A DNA stretch of 37,779 bases from Chryseobacterium sp. (lineage in GTDB: Bacteria; Bacteroidota; Bacteroidia; Flavobacteriales; Weeksellaceae), in assembly GCA_031286615.1 (NCBI GenBank), contig JAITUA010000009.1:1-37779 (forward strand), written 5' to 3'. Each line of letters opens with the position of its first letter. Positions within the stretch are counted from its first letter, which is position 1. The notes beneath the pieces were generated by a model, which was given only the letters and a program-made list of their open reading frames with translations, searched no databases and was not told the DNA's origin. This document shows positions 1-7,971 of the stretch, in pieces. The position numbers were made by a program, and so were the translations under genes.

Positions 1-93
1 GTTTTTTCGTCCGTCTCTTTTTGAAGTAGTATAATGTTTCTGCTTATCTAAAAGCTCTTCTGCGCTACTGATATACTCTCGTTTTCAGTGGGG

Positions 94-124
94 CAAAGAT
101 AGAAACTTCTCCAATACCCAGCAA
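94..124 (-). promoter_or_regulatory. Bacteroidota-type promoter reading off the left edge
   Basis: Read on the minus strand, this is TTG - 20 bases - TATCTTTG, matching the Bacteroidota consensus (TTG or TTTG about 19-21 bases before TAnnTTTG). The -7 box is at 94-101 and the -33 TTG at 122-124. Transcription would start near 87 and run leftwards. The remaining roughly 87 bases to the window edge contain no ATG or GTG on that strand, so the product is either a gene with a long leader beyond the edge or an RNA. Upstream of it, 125-264 shows no gene. Confidence 0.55.
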
Positions 125-264
125 CTTTATTTAACATAAATTTTACCTTTTCGTAATATCCAGCCCTAAAACTCTGAACCTAAGGAACAAAAATTTTAAA
201 CAAATTTCTTCAATGTTAATCTATGGAAAGTAAAACCAGTAATAATACTGTTAGAGCCTATTTC

Positions 265-945
265 TTAAGGATTGTTTTCTTTGTAAATAGCGCTCAAAAA
301 TTCGGCATAAGACTTTTCCAGACCAATAATATCTCCAGATTTAAGATTCAAACCTCCTACTCCTGAGTTATCCGGCTTTACTTTTAAAGAGGAAACCTGA
401 AAATACAGGTTATCATCATTCGCTTTTGGCTGAACTTTGACAGTGGAGCCTAAAAGTTTCTTGGTAGAAATTGTATAGATTTCTCCCGGGACAACTTTCA
501 ATTTTAAAAATGATCTTGGAGAGATGATATAGTCTTTACGATTGATGCTTATTTTCTGATCTTTATCAGAGGATGCAAATACATACATCTCGCCATGCTG
601 GGCTGCTAACTTTTCTTTAGGTGTATAATATAAAGCAATCTTATAATTGGCAGCGTTGAATGATTGTGCTGTCCCATCTACATTTTCGAAAGGTTTTAAT
701 TCAAAAGTATTGGCACCGATCTCTTTTGCTTTTTTATATACTAAGGAAAATATAAGTGCATCATCTTTTGAAAAACCCTGAACTTCTACTTCTCCTAAGT
801 AAATGGCATCTGCACCGGCTGCTTCTTTTTTATAAAAGAATTTATCCGGGTTATCATTTGTTTTTTCAACCTTAGTCAGATAAACATTTTGTGCATTCCA
901 GAACTGGATGCATAATACGGAAAAGATGATTGCAATATTCTTCAT
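265..945 (-). CDS. Secreted protein of unknown function (226 aa)
   Basis: I do not recognise the family. The N-terminus (MKNIAIIFSVLCIQFWNAQ) is a typical flavobacterial signal peptide cleaved after a short hydrophobic stretch ending NAQ, so the mature protein is probably periplasmic or surface-exposed. The rest is soluble, without transmembrane segments and without a T9SS sorting tail. Residues about 40-105 (AIYLGEVEVQGF, then KKAKEIGANTFELKPF) resemble small alpha/beta domains of envelope proteins in which an LGE/VQGF strand precedes a KAKEIGAN helix; residues 115-180 look beta-rich. It starts 5 bp downstream of the stop of the RmlD gene, so the two are probably co-transcribed; that neighbour does not define its role. 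No terminator is visible downstream. Confidence 0.75.
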   Translation of the reverse strand: MKNIAIIFSVLCIQFWNAQNVYLTKVEKTNDNPDKFFYKKEAAGADAIYLGEVEVQGFSKDDALIFSLVYKKAKEIGANTFELKPFENVDGTAQSFNAANYKIALYYTPKEKLAAQHGEMYVFASSDKDQKISINRKDYIISPRSFLKLKVVPGEIYTISTKKLLGSTVKVQPKANDDNLYFQVSSLKVKPDNSGVGGLNLKSGDIIGLEKSYAEFLSAIYKENNP

Positions 946-950
946 ATATA

Positions 951-1814
951 TTATTGTTGTGAAAGTGTATCAACACATTCTTCAAGGCTGTTTTCCCAAT
1001 GTTTGGGTTCTATTTTATAAGTCTCTTCTATTTTATCTAAAGACATTGTACTTCTTACAGGTCTTTTGGCAGGTGTTGGGTACTGTTCGGTTGTTAATGG
1101 ATTCAACTTTACTGAAGATTTTGAAAATTCAGCAATTTTTTTGGCAAATTCAAACCATGTAGTTTCCGGATAGTTTGAGAAATGGAAGACTCCATACGTT
1201 TTATGGTGAGCTTCAATAATGCCCATGATAGCTTCTGCCAAATCATTTGCATTGGTTGGCTGCCCAAACTGATCAGCAACTATTCCCAATTCTTTTTTCT
1301 GAGAGAACAGATTCAGCATTGTTTTCACAAAGTTTTTATTGAACTCTGAGTACAGCCATGAAGTTCTCAGGATAATTGTTTTAGGATTAATTTCAAGAGC
1401 AAGTTCTTCTCCTTTTCTTTTTGATTCTCCATACACTCCTATTGGGTTGGTAAAATCATCTTCGGAGTATGGAAGGTTTGTGGTTCCATCAAAAACGTAG
1501 TCAGTGGAAACATGAATCAGGGTAGTTTTATAATCTGCACATGCCTGGGCAAGATGAGCTACACCGTCAGCATTTACTGCAAAAGCTTTTTCTTTTTCGG
1601 TTTCAGCCAAGTCTACCGCCGTGTATGCTGAAGCATTGATGCAGTAATCAGGTTTGTTATCATAAAAAAAGTCATTCACCTGGTCTTCATTGGTAACATC
1701 AAGAGTAGATGAATCTGTAAATAAGAATTCATATTGATGTTCAAAGTCCGGAGCTATTTTTCTAATGCAGTTTCCTAATTGTCCGTTACTTCCTATTACT
1801 GCTATTTTTTTCAT
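951..1814 (-). CDS. rfbD: dTDP-4-dehydrorhamnose reductase (RmlD/RfbD family)
   Basis: This NAD(P)H-dependent reductase converts dTDP-4-dehydrorhamnose to dTDP-L-rhamnose, the last step in making activated rhamnose for surface polysaccharide. At 287 aa it has the usual family length. The N-terminal Rossmann motif GSNGQLG is at residues 8-14, followed by LDVTNEDQV, then SAYTAVDLAE with the AVN segment, STDYVFDG, and the short-chain dehydrogenase YxxxK pair in YGESKRKGE near residue 127. RTSWLYSEFNKNFVKTML is also typical. The partner genes rfbA, rfbB and rfbC are not in this window, so the full sugar pathway must be elsewhere; use for the exopolysaccharide genes at 8-24 kb is an inference. It follows the thioesterase gene by 48 bp on the same strand. 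Confidence 0.9.
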   Translation of the reverse strand: MKKIAVIGSNGQLGNCIRKIAPDFEHQYEFLFTDSSTLDVTNEDQVNDFFYDNKPDYCINASAYTAVDLAETEKEKAFAVNADGVAHLAQACADYKTTLIHVSTDYVFDGTTNLPYSEDDFTNPIGVYGESKRKGEELALEINPKTIILRTSWLYSEFNKNFVKTMLNLFSQKKELGIVADQFGQPTNANDLAEAIMGIIEAHHKTYGVFHFSNYPETTWFEFAKKIAEFSKSSVKLNPLTTEQYPTPAKRPVRSTMSLDKIEETYKIEPKHWENSLEECVDTLSQQ

Positions 1815-1862
1815 TTATATATTATTAATTTTTAAATTGGAATCTTCAATAAGAGTGGTTGA

Positions 1863-2348
1863 TTAAGAATTTTTCGCATTTTGGCTTCTTAAAAACTTCA
1901 CTCTTGACTGGAAGTCTTTCTGTATCAAATCTACATAAAACTTATCGAAAATTTCTTTGATATCTTCGGGATGAACTTCTGATTTTCTTGTTTTGACATT
2001 GAAATAAATAACGGTTACCCAAAGTACGGCATGAATTGTTTTCTCATCTAAACTTTTCATCAGGATTTCAACTTTTGCAGTTCTATCTTGTACATCGATG
2101 GTTTTGCTGCTGATTACAACCTGTGTGTTATATCTTACTTCTTTTATATATGCTATTTCATTTTGAATGGCAATCCAGGTACAGCCGGTTTTCTTGGTAT
2201 ATTCTTCGTATGTAAATCCATAAAATGTTTCTACATGATCTTCTCTGGCATTGAACATATAATCAAGATATTTTACATTATTCAAATGTCCGATCGGATC
2301 ACAGTCACTAAACCTAACTTTTACCGTAGTTGATACTTCTTTTTCCAT
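1863..2348 (-). CDS. Acyl-CoA thioesterase, hot-dog fold (4HBT-like)
   Basis: The 161-aa protein has the signature of the 4-hydroxybenzoyl-CoA thioesterase family: VRFSDCDPIGHLNNVKYLDYM at residues 11-31, where D17 is the expected catalytic aspartate and the following HLNN stretch caps the long helix. It would hydrolyse acyl-CoA thioesters in the cytoplasm; the substrate cannot be told from sequence. It starts just past the terminator of the bamA/ompH operon and begins a small unit with the RmlD-type gene and the secreted protein gene. It is distinct from the second 4HBT-like thioesterase of the pigment locus (35148-35642), which has NETDPLGIVWHGHY in the same place. Confidence 0.85.
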   Translation of the reverse strand: MEKEVSTTVKVRFSDCDPIGHLNNVKYLDYMFNAREDHVETFYGFTYEEYTKKTGCTWIAIQNEIAYIKEVRYNTQVVISSKTIDVQDRTAKVEILMKSLDEKTIHAVLWVTVIYFNVKTRKSEVHPEDIKEIFDKFYVDLIQKDFQSRVKFLRSQNAKNS

Positions 2349-2364
2349 TCCGCAAAAATAAAAA

Positions 2365-2387
2365 AACCACCTCTAAAAGAGGTGGTT
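2365..2387 (-). terminator. Rho-independent terminator after the ompH genes
   Basis: A perfect 10-bp stem, AACCACCTCT and AGAGGTGGTT with an AAA loop, lies 31 bp beyond the stop of the second ompH gene. On the minus-strand transcript it is followed by a U-rich run (the A-rich 2353-2366 on the plus strand). It separates the bamA/ompH operon from the thioesterase gene, whose start is at 2348. Confidence 0.88.
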
Positions 2388-2418
2388 AGTTTTATAAATC
2401 TTTGTTAATTTGCTGAAA

Positions 2419-2922
2419 TTATTGAATTCCTAATTCTTTCTTTACAGCTGCAGTAGCATCTGCTCCTGCTTTATAAAGGAATGCCGGTGAGTTTGCATCC
2501 ATAATGTAGTCATATCCACCAGCTTTAGCTACTTTCTCTACTGCATCATTCAATTTTTTCTCAACTGGTCCGAAAGCCAGGTCTTGCTTAGCTTGTAGAT
2601 CTTTTTGAGCTTTGTCCTGCATTTGCTGGATTTCTTCAGCTAATTTTTTCATTTCAGCTTCTCTTGCCGCGTTTTCATCAGCTGTTTTTTTCGGAGCTTC
2701 TGTCTGATATTGCTGATATTTAGTTTGAGCTGCGTCTGCTTTTTTCTTAATCTCAGCCTGTTTTGTATCTAAGAATGTTTTAAGATCAGCATCTGCTTTC
2801 TTTTTCTCCGGCATAGCGTTAAGAACTCCCATTACATCTAAAGTAGCAATTTTTTGAGCTTTTGCCATACCTACAGATACAACCATCATTACTGCTGCAA
2901 ATAATACACTTAATTTTTTCAT
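2419..2922 (-). CDS. OmpH/Skp family periplasmic chaperone (second copy)
   Basis: Skp/OmpH proteins hold unfolded outer-membrane proteins in the periplasm and hand them to the BAM complex. This 167-aa copy has a signal peptide (MKKLSVLFAAVMMVVSVGMAKA), the typical post-signal strand QKIATLDVMGVLNAMPE, a long charged alanine/lysine/glutamine-rich coiled coil (about residues 40-120) and a C-terminal segment KAGGYDYIMDANSPAFLYKAG that matches the family's closing strand. It is 68 bp downstream of the first ompH gene and is the last gene before the operon terminator. Two tandem ompH genes after bamA are usual in Flavobacteriia. Confidence 0.88.
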   Translation of the reverse strand: MKKLSVLFAAVMMVVSVGMAKAQKIATLDVMGVLNAMPEKKKADADLKTFLDTKQAEIKKKADAAQTKYQQYQTEAPKKTADENAAREAEMKKLAEEIQQMQDKAQKDLQAKQDLAFGPVEKKLNDAVEKVAKAGGYDYIMDANSPAFLYKAGADATAAVKKELGIQ

Positions 2923-2990
2923 AATTGGTAAATAAATAATTTAATTTGTTTTTAGATTTTAAAATATAGCAAAAGTTAATTTCTTTAAAC

Positions 2991-3545
2991 TTATTTTTTG
3001 CCTTTGCTATTTGTTTTTTCTTTCTTATCTGTTCCTTTCAGCAAAACAGACAATACTTTCTCGGTGTAATCATATTTAGACTGAAGGAAGATAACACTAA
3101 TGTTATTGCTTTTATCAAGAACTATGCCCAAGCCATTTTTTTCGGACATTGTTTTGATGGCTCCCCATATCTGATCCTGAAAAGGCAAAACCAGGTTTGT
3201 TCTCAGTTTGGTAATCTCACCGTTAGCTCCAAAACGTAAGCTAGTAGTCGTTTTAATATTTTTATCAAGGTCTACAACTTCTTTTTCTCTCAGTTTAAGC
3301 TGGTCTCCTATTAATAATACTTTTTCACTTTCGAAAGCAGCTTTTTTTCTTTCATATTCAGACTGAAGACTTTGAAGTTCTGACTCCCAGGTATCGATCT
3401 GAGAATTTAGTCTTGCTTCAGCTTCTTTATACTGAGGTAATTTATTTAAAATTTCATTAGTATCCACCACTCCTATTTTCTGGGCATTGCTGAATCCAAA
3501 AAGCAAAAGTAATGCGAATGTAAAAGTTATTTTAAAGTGCTTCAT
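2991..3545 (-). CDS. OmpH/Skp family periplasmic chaperone (first copy)
   Basis: This 184-aa chaperone has a signal peptide (MKHFKITFTFALLLLFGFSNA), then QKIGVVDTNEILNKLPQYKEAE, which is the OmpH family opening, a long coiled coil rich in Glu, Lys and Gln (about residues 40-115), and the closing segment MSEKNGLGIVLDKSNNISV. The C-terminus is a basic tail (KKEKTNSKGKK). It starts 8 bp after bamA, which implies translation from the same message and fits a joint role in delivering outer-membrane proteins to BamA. It differs considerably from its downstream paralogue, particularly in the tail, so the two copies may not be interchangeable; that is inference. Confidence 0.88.
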   Translation of the reverse strand: MKHFKITFTFALLLLFGFSNAQKIGVVDTNEILNKLPQYKEAEARLNSQIDTWESELQSLQSEYERKKAAFESEKVLLIGDQLKLREKEVVDLDKNIKTTTSLRFGANGEITKLRTNLVLPFQDQIWGAIKTMSEKNGLGIVLDKSNNISVIFLQSKYDYTEKVLSVLLKGTDKKEKTNSKGKK

Positions 3546-3553
3546 ATTTGTAA

Positions 3554-6088
3554 TTATAATGTTTGGTTCATCAAGAAGTGGTTACGCCATCCTGATTTAT
3601 CACCTGATAATGTCTTATCAAGACCAAGTGCAAAGTCGAATCCGATCAATCCAAATGCTCCCATATATACTCTTACTCCTACTCCGACTGATCTTTTCAA
3701 TTGGAATGGGCTGTAAGAACTCCATGAGTTCCACACGTTACCACCTTCAGCAAAAGTTAATGCATAGATTTTTGCAGTCTGGCTCATTGAGATTGGGTAT
3801 CTTAATTCTAGAGTAAATCTGTTATAGATTGTACCACCACCTGTCTGAGTAATATCATCGGCCTGGCCTCCTTCTGTACTGGCATTTTCATATCCTCTTA
3901 AAGGAATCAATTCTCTACCATCATATCTACCTCCGAAAAGACCTGTACCTCCCATATAGAATCTTTCAAACGGCGGAGCTCCCAATTGACTGTTATATCC
4001 GTCCATGAATCCCATTTCTGCAGAAGATCTTAAGACAAGTTTTCCAATGATTTCATTGTATACATCTGCCTTAAATTTAATCTTATAGAATTCCATCCAC
4101 TTATATTTGTCAATAGCTGACATTGTGGAATAATCTTTCTTTTTAAACAATGAGTATGGAGGAGTCAGTTTTGCTGAAAGCTCAATATTGGATCCCATTG
4201 TCGGGAAGATTGGATCGATACCTGCCGAGTTTCTGCTCAACCCTAAGTTGACACTGAAGTTATTGGCTGTACCATTATTTTCTGTAGTATTTCCAAACTG
4301 GAAAGGATAGTTATTGAAGTCATACTTCTGGAACTGTAGTCCTGTATAAAGTGAGAAATAATCATCCGGCCAGTTCAATAGTCTGTTCAAACCTACTGAA
4401 GCGGAGAAAATATTCAATTTCTGAGCAGCTCCGTATTGATCTGTATATCTCACTCTGGAATTATTCAAACTTACAGAAAGGGCTGTTGGTCTTGTACCAA
4501 ATAACCAAGGTTCTGTAAATGAAACTCCATAGTTTTGGAAGTACTGTCCTGCCTGAACCTGGATAGAGAAAGTCTGCCCGTCTCCCTGAGGTACTGGTTT
4601 GAAATCTTTAAACTTAAGGAAATTCTTTAATGAGAAGTTATTAAAAGTTAATCCTAAAGTACCGATGAAGCTGTTACCACCGTAACCAGCCTGCAACTGT
4701 ACCTGAGAAGAACCTTTTTCTACCAGTTTCCAGTTAATATCAACAGTATTATCTACCTGATTTGGCTGAATATCCTGTCCGATCTGCTGAGGGTCAAAGA
4801 ATGACATCCCTGCTAAATCGAAATATGTTCTTTTAATTTCCGTTTTCTTGAATAACTCTCCCGGTTTTGTTCTCAGTGCTCTAAGGATAACATGGTCATG
4901 CGTGGTAGTGTTCCCCTGCCATGTTACTTTATTCCAGGTAGCCTGCTCTCCTTCATTAATTCTAACTTCAAGATTTACAGCATCTCCTGATACTGATTTT
5001 TCAACAGGTGTAACATTGGAGAAAAGGTAACCATTGTTCATGTAAACAGATTTGATATCTGAGTCATCTTCCTTACCACCGTCTTCTCCTACTTTTTTGT
5101 TGAATCCTACTGCATCGTAAATATCACCTTTTTTATATCCTAATAATCTTTGTAAGTATTCTGTAGAGTATACTGTATTACCTGTGAACGTAACGTCCCC
5201 AATGTAATATTTTTTACCCTCGTTAAGTTTTACATTGATTTCGTAGTTATTTCTTTTGTTTCTCCAAACTGAGTCGGAAACGATTTTCGCGTCTCTATAT
5301 CCCAGGGAGTTATAATAACTGATAAGACCTTGCTTATCTTCCTGATATTTGTCTTCAATAAATTTTGAGGATTTCAAAATTCCTCCGATACCGAAACGTT
5401 TTTGTTTTGTTTCTTTGAAAGCTTTGTTTCTAAGCTTGCTATCGGTTACATTTTCGTTTCCTTCAAATTCAATATGGTCAATCTTAATTCTTTTCCCCTT
5501 CTCTACATTGATGGTCCAGTCTACTAAAGCAGGGTCTCCCGCATTTACTTTATCCTGAATACTGATTTTGGCATCTGCAAAACCTTTTTTAATATAATCT
5601 TTAGGAACATTCGTTTTAAGACTAGAAACTAAGTTTTGAGTAATCTTAGTTCCTGGTTTAAGGTTGTTATCCTTTGCCAGTTTTTCACTTTTAGATTTAC
5701 CAATTCCTTTTCCTGCAAATTTTACTTCTCCAAGTTCTTTCAGATCCTGTAGGTGAAATTTCAGAACGATTGTTTGTCCTTCAATGCTTTGAACATAAAC
5801 TTCCACTTCAGAAAAAGATTGGGTATCCCAAAGTTTTTTAACAGCATTACTGATTTTCTGTCCTGGAATGTCTACGCTTTCTCCTTTGGTAAGACCTGTA
5901 AATCTTAAGATCTGAGCTGGTGTATATTTTTTTACCCCATCTACAACGATGTCTTTAAGTGTATAAGTGCCTGCCTCATTTTCTGCGTGAACAGCGTTAT
6001 TTACTTTTGTGCTGTCTTGTGGAGTTACTTGTCCATAAAAATGTGCAGAAGCAGCAAACATAATGATGGGTAATAGTCTAAACTTCAT
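3554..6088 (-). CDS. bamA: Outer membrane protein assembly factor BamA
   Basis: BamA is the central barrel of the BAM complex, which inserts beta-barrel proteins into the outer membrane. The 844-aa protein has a signal peptide (MKFRLLPIIMFAASAHFYGQ), a series of POTRA repeats across about residues 40-440 (for example IKIDHIEFEGNENVTDSKLRNK and YYIGDVTFTGNTVYS), and a C-terminal 16-strand barrel region of the Omp85 superfamily (LQLQAGYGGNSFIGTLG, then FERFYMGGTGLFGGRYDGRE, with an RGYE loop as in the conserved VRGF/Y segment). It lies between uppS and the two ompH genes. The C-terminus is NHFLMNQTL, ending in leucine rather than the aromatic residue common in barrel proteins. The start at 6088 is chosen because it gives a clean signal peptide. 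Confidence 0.95.
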   Translation of the reverse strand: MKFRLLPIIMFAASAHFYGQVTPQDSTKVNNAVHAENEAGTYTLKDIVVDGVKKYTPAQILRFTGLTKGESVDIPGQKISNAVKKLWDTQSFSEVEVYVQSIEGQTIVLKFHLQDLKELGEVKFAGKGIGKSKSEKLAKDNNLKPGTKITQNLVSSLKTNVPKDYIKKGFADAKISIQDKVNAGDPALVDWTINVEKGKRIKIDHIEFEGNENVTDSKLRNKAFKETKQKRFGIGGILKSSKFIEDKYQEDKQGLISYYNSLGYRDAKIVSDSVWRNKRNNYEINVKLNEGKKYYIGDVTFTGNTVYSTEYLQRLLGYKKGDIYDAVGFNKKVGEDGGKEDDSDIKSVYMNNGYLFSNVTPVEKSVSGDAVNLEVRINEGEQATWNKVTWQGNTTTHDHVILRALRTKPGELFKKTEIKRTYFDLAGMSFFDPQQIGQDIQPNQVDNTVDINWKLVEKGSSQVQLQAGYGGNSFIGTLGLTFNNFSLKNFLKFKDFKPVPQGDGQTFSIQVQAGQYFQNYGVSFTEPWLFGTRPTALSVSLNNSRVRYTDQYGAAQKLNIFSASVGLNRLLNWPDDYFSLYTGLQFQKYDFNNYPFQFGNTTENNGTANNFSVNLGLSRNSAGIDPIFPTMGSNIELSAKLTPPYSLFKKKDYSTMSAIDKYKWMEFYKIKFKADVYNEIIGKLVLRSSAEMGFMDGYNSQLGAPPFERFYMGGTGLFGGRYDGRELIPLRGYENASTEGGQADDITQTGGGTIYNRFTLELRYPISMSQTAKIYALTFAEGGNVWNSWSSYSPFQLKRSVGVGVRVYMGAFGLIGFDFALGLDKTLSGDKSGWRNHFLMNQTL

Positions 6089-6116
6089 TTTATCGAGTCT
6101 TTCTTTTCTTAAAATT

Positions 6117-6866
6117 TTATTGGCCTTTTACTTGCTCACCGGTTAAACCGTATCTTCTTTCTTTGTTTTGATAATCAACAATACATTGAAAGAAAATATC
6201 TTTGGTAAAATCCGGCCACAGAACATTTAAAAACTGTAGTTCTGCATAAGCGATCTGCCAAAGCAGGAAATTACTTATTCTTATTTCACCGCTGGTTCTG
6301 ATCAGTAAGTCTACAGGAGGAAAATCTTTTGTATAAAGATAGCTTTCAAATAAATTTTCGTTAATATTTTCTATCTCTACTTTTCCTTCTTTTACATCAG
6401 AACTTATATTTTTAACGGCTTCCAGTATTTCATTTTGCGAACCATAGCTTATAGCCAATACAAGGTTTCCTTTTGTGTTTTCTTTTGTGAGTTCTACCAC
6501 ACGCTCCAACTGCTCTTTTACTAAAACAGGCAGTTTTTCAAGGTTCCCTATCACGTGCATTCTTAATCCTTTGCTGAAGATTTCTTCTGCCTCAAGCAGT
6601 AAGGTCTCTACCAACAGGTTCATAAGAGTATTCACTTCTTCTGTTGGACGGCTCCAATTTTCTGAAGAGAATGTATAGAGTGTTAAGTAAGGGATATTAA
6701 TCTCATTACAGGCATTAATGGCATTTCTTACTGCATTAATGGCATTTTTGTGACCGAATGTTCTTTCTTCGCCACGAGATTTTGCCCATCTTCCATTACC
6801 ATCCATAATGATGGCTACGTGTTTTGGTAAATTCTCAGAATTTATTTTATCTTTAATCAACGACAT
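6117..6866 (-). CDS. uppS: Undecaprenyl diphosphate synthase (isoprenyl transferase)
   Basis: This cis-prenyltransferase condenses isopentenyl units onto farnesyl diphosphate to make undecaprenyl diphosphate, the lipid carrier for peptidoglycan and surface glycans. Seen motifs are HVAIIMDGNGRWAKSRG with the catalytic aspartate near the N-terminus, FGHKNA, LTLYTFSSENWSRP and, near the end, DLLIRTSGEIRISNFLLWQ with AYAELQF, all diagnostic of the family; 249 aa is the usual length. I chose the ATG at 6866, which follows the stop of the upstream DUF6089 gene in the arrangement TAATATG; a GTG three codons earlier (6875) would overlap that gene. The location beside the bam genes and near WecA-like and EpsG-like genes links carrier-lipid supply to envelope assembly. 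Confidence 0.94.
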   Translation of the reverse strand: MSLIKDKINSENLPKHVAIIMDGNGRWAKSRGEERTFGHKNAINAVRNAINACNEINIPYLTLYTFSSENWSRPTEEVNTLMNLLVETLLLEAEEIFSKGLRMHVIGNLEKLPVLVKEQLERVVELTKENTKGNLVLAISYGSQNEILEAVKNISSDVKEGKVEIENINENLFESYLYTKDFPPVDLLIRTSGEIRISNFLLWQIAYAELQFLNVLWPDFTKDIFFQCIVDYQNKERRYGLTGEQVKGQ

Positions 6867-6867
6867 A

Positions 6868-7758
6868 TTATTCACAATAACATGGAGGTCTTCCGAACGA
6901 ATACGTGAGTCCTAAACTGAAAGTATTCAACCAGTCCTTCGATCTTCCATCTCCAATATTTCTCTTTTTAATAAACTCTGCTTCTCTTTCTTTAGAAACC
7001 GCATAATAATTTCCAGACTGTAATAATGAACCTCCTGTTGCCGGGTCCAAAATATCTGTATTAAAAGAAGTTTTTACATCTTTTTCCAGGATCTTACTAT
7101 GATCCAACTGATCTGTCAATGTATATCTGAAGGTAGCTTCTGCAAATATTGCCCAAGAATGGTTGAATTTATACTTCAAACCTACTCCAAAAGGAATATG
7201 CATTGTTACTTTTTTCCCTAATGAATAATCTGTTTTCGTAGTAAAATCCAATTCATTGATTGGAGCCTGCGCCACACCATCTGCATCTCTTCTGAAATCG
7301 TTCACAAGATTAGCTTTAGGAGCGTCAAACATCAAAGCACCAACACCTCCGAAGATATAAGGGCTTAGCATGCTGATCTGCTCATTATTTACCGGGAAAA
7401 AGTTATATTCAAACATTAAACTCGCCTCATACACGTTATTTTTTCCGTATGAGTTTCTATTTCTTCTATAATCTTCTTTCGCAGCTTTATCACTAAACTG
7501 AACCTGGTTGTATCCTAAATCCAATCTAACGGTCTGATGCGGGTTAAAATTAAATCTATATAACAAACCTCCATAAAATGGGATGCCCCAATCTGACACT
7601 CTGTTTAAATCCAACGGCTTCTGTAAAATATAATTTGTCCTTCCTACATCTCCCACTAGGTTACTCATACCTAGACGAACTCCCAATTCGTTTCTTTGTG
7701 CTTTAACACTTACCACTCCAAGGAAGGCAAGGAAGCTAAACAATAATTTTTTATTCAT
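6868..7758 (-). CDS. DUF6089-type outer-membrane beta-barrel protein
   Basis: This 296-aa protein has a signal peptide (MNKKLLFSFLAFLGVVSVKAQ), then alternating hydrophobic beta-strands such as NELGVRLGMSNLVGDVG, YRFNFNPHQTVRLDLGY and a final strand TFSLGLTYSFGRP, as expected for a small outer-membrane barrel. Proteins of this family commonly sit directly before uppS and bamA in Flavobacteriia, and that order is seen here. An in-frame start 45 bases upstream (7803) is rejected because it would put charged residues ahead of the signal peptide and lie inside a promoter -7 box at 7801-7808. The C-terminus, GRPPCYCE, carries two cysteines. Its biochemical role is unknown; a structural or T9SS-accessory role would be a guess. 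Confidence 0.8.
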   Translation of the reverse strand: MNKKLLFSFLAFLGVVSVKAQRNELGVRLGMSNLVGDVGRTNYILQKPLDLNRVSDWGIPFYGGLLYRFNFNPHQTVRLDLGYNQVQFSDKAAKEDYRRNRNSYGKNNVYEASLMFEYNFFPVNNEQISMLSPYIFGGVGALMFDAPKANLVNDFRRDADGVAQAPINELDFTTKTDYSLGKKVTMHIPFGVGLKYKFNHSWAIFAEATFRYTLTDQLDHSKILEKDVKTSFNTDILDPATGGSLLQSGNYYAVSKEREAEFIKKRNIGDGRSKDWLNTFSLGLTYSFGRPPCYCE

Positions 7759-7800
7759 AAAAGAATATGGATTTATGGTTATTTTAAAATTTAATTTTTG

Positions 7801-7808
7801 CAAATATA
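7801..7808 (-). promoter_or_regulatory. Candidate -7 box for the DUF6089-uppS-bamA operon
   Basis: On the minus strand this reads TATATTTG, an exact TAnnTTTG box, 43 bases ahead of the chosen start at 7758. I see no good -33 TTG at the expected distance. A second box, TATTTTTG, lies at 7896-7903. The rest of 7804-7941 is AT-rich with no gene. Confidence 0.4.
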
Positions 7809-7942
7809 AAACATTTTTATATTAATGATAATCTTAATGTTTAGTTAAAAATAAACAAAAAAACATAATTTGTTATAAAGTAAACGGCAAAGTGGCAAAA
7901 ATATTCTTTTTTTCATAGAATGAAAATACATTAAATATGAAA

Positions 7943-7965
7943 AAACCCCCATTAAATGAGGGTTT
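7943..7965 (-). terminator. Terminator after the wzc gene
   Basis: AAACCCcCAT and ATGaGGGTTT form a stem with one mismatch and a TAA loop. On the minus-strand transcript it follows the wzc stop at 7972 by a few bases, and a short U run (the A run at 7941-7945) comes after it. It closes the exopolysaccharide unit before the envelope operon. Confidence 0.75.
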
Positions 7966-7971
7966 AATGCT

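Noticed and set aside
1-84. Open minus-strand frame of 28 codons to the left edge
   Set aside because: It starts directly after a stop codon and contains no ATG, GTG or TTG start; kept only as part of the leader finding.
6552-6557. CACGTG in the uppS gene as another parS-like site
   Set aside because: Only the central six bases match; the flanks are TAT and CAT, and it lies in a conserved coding region.
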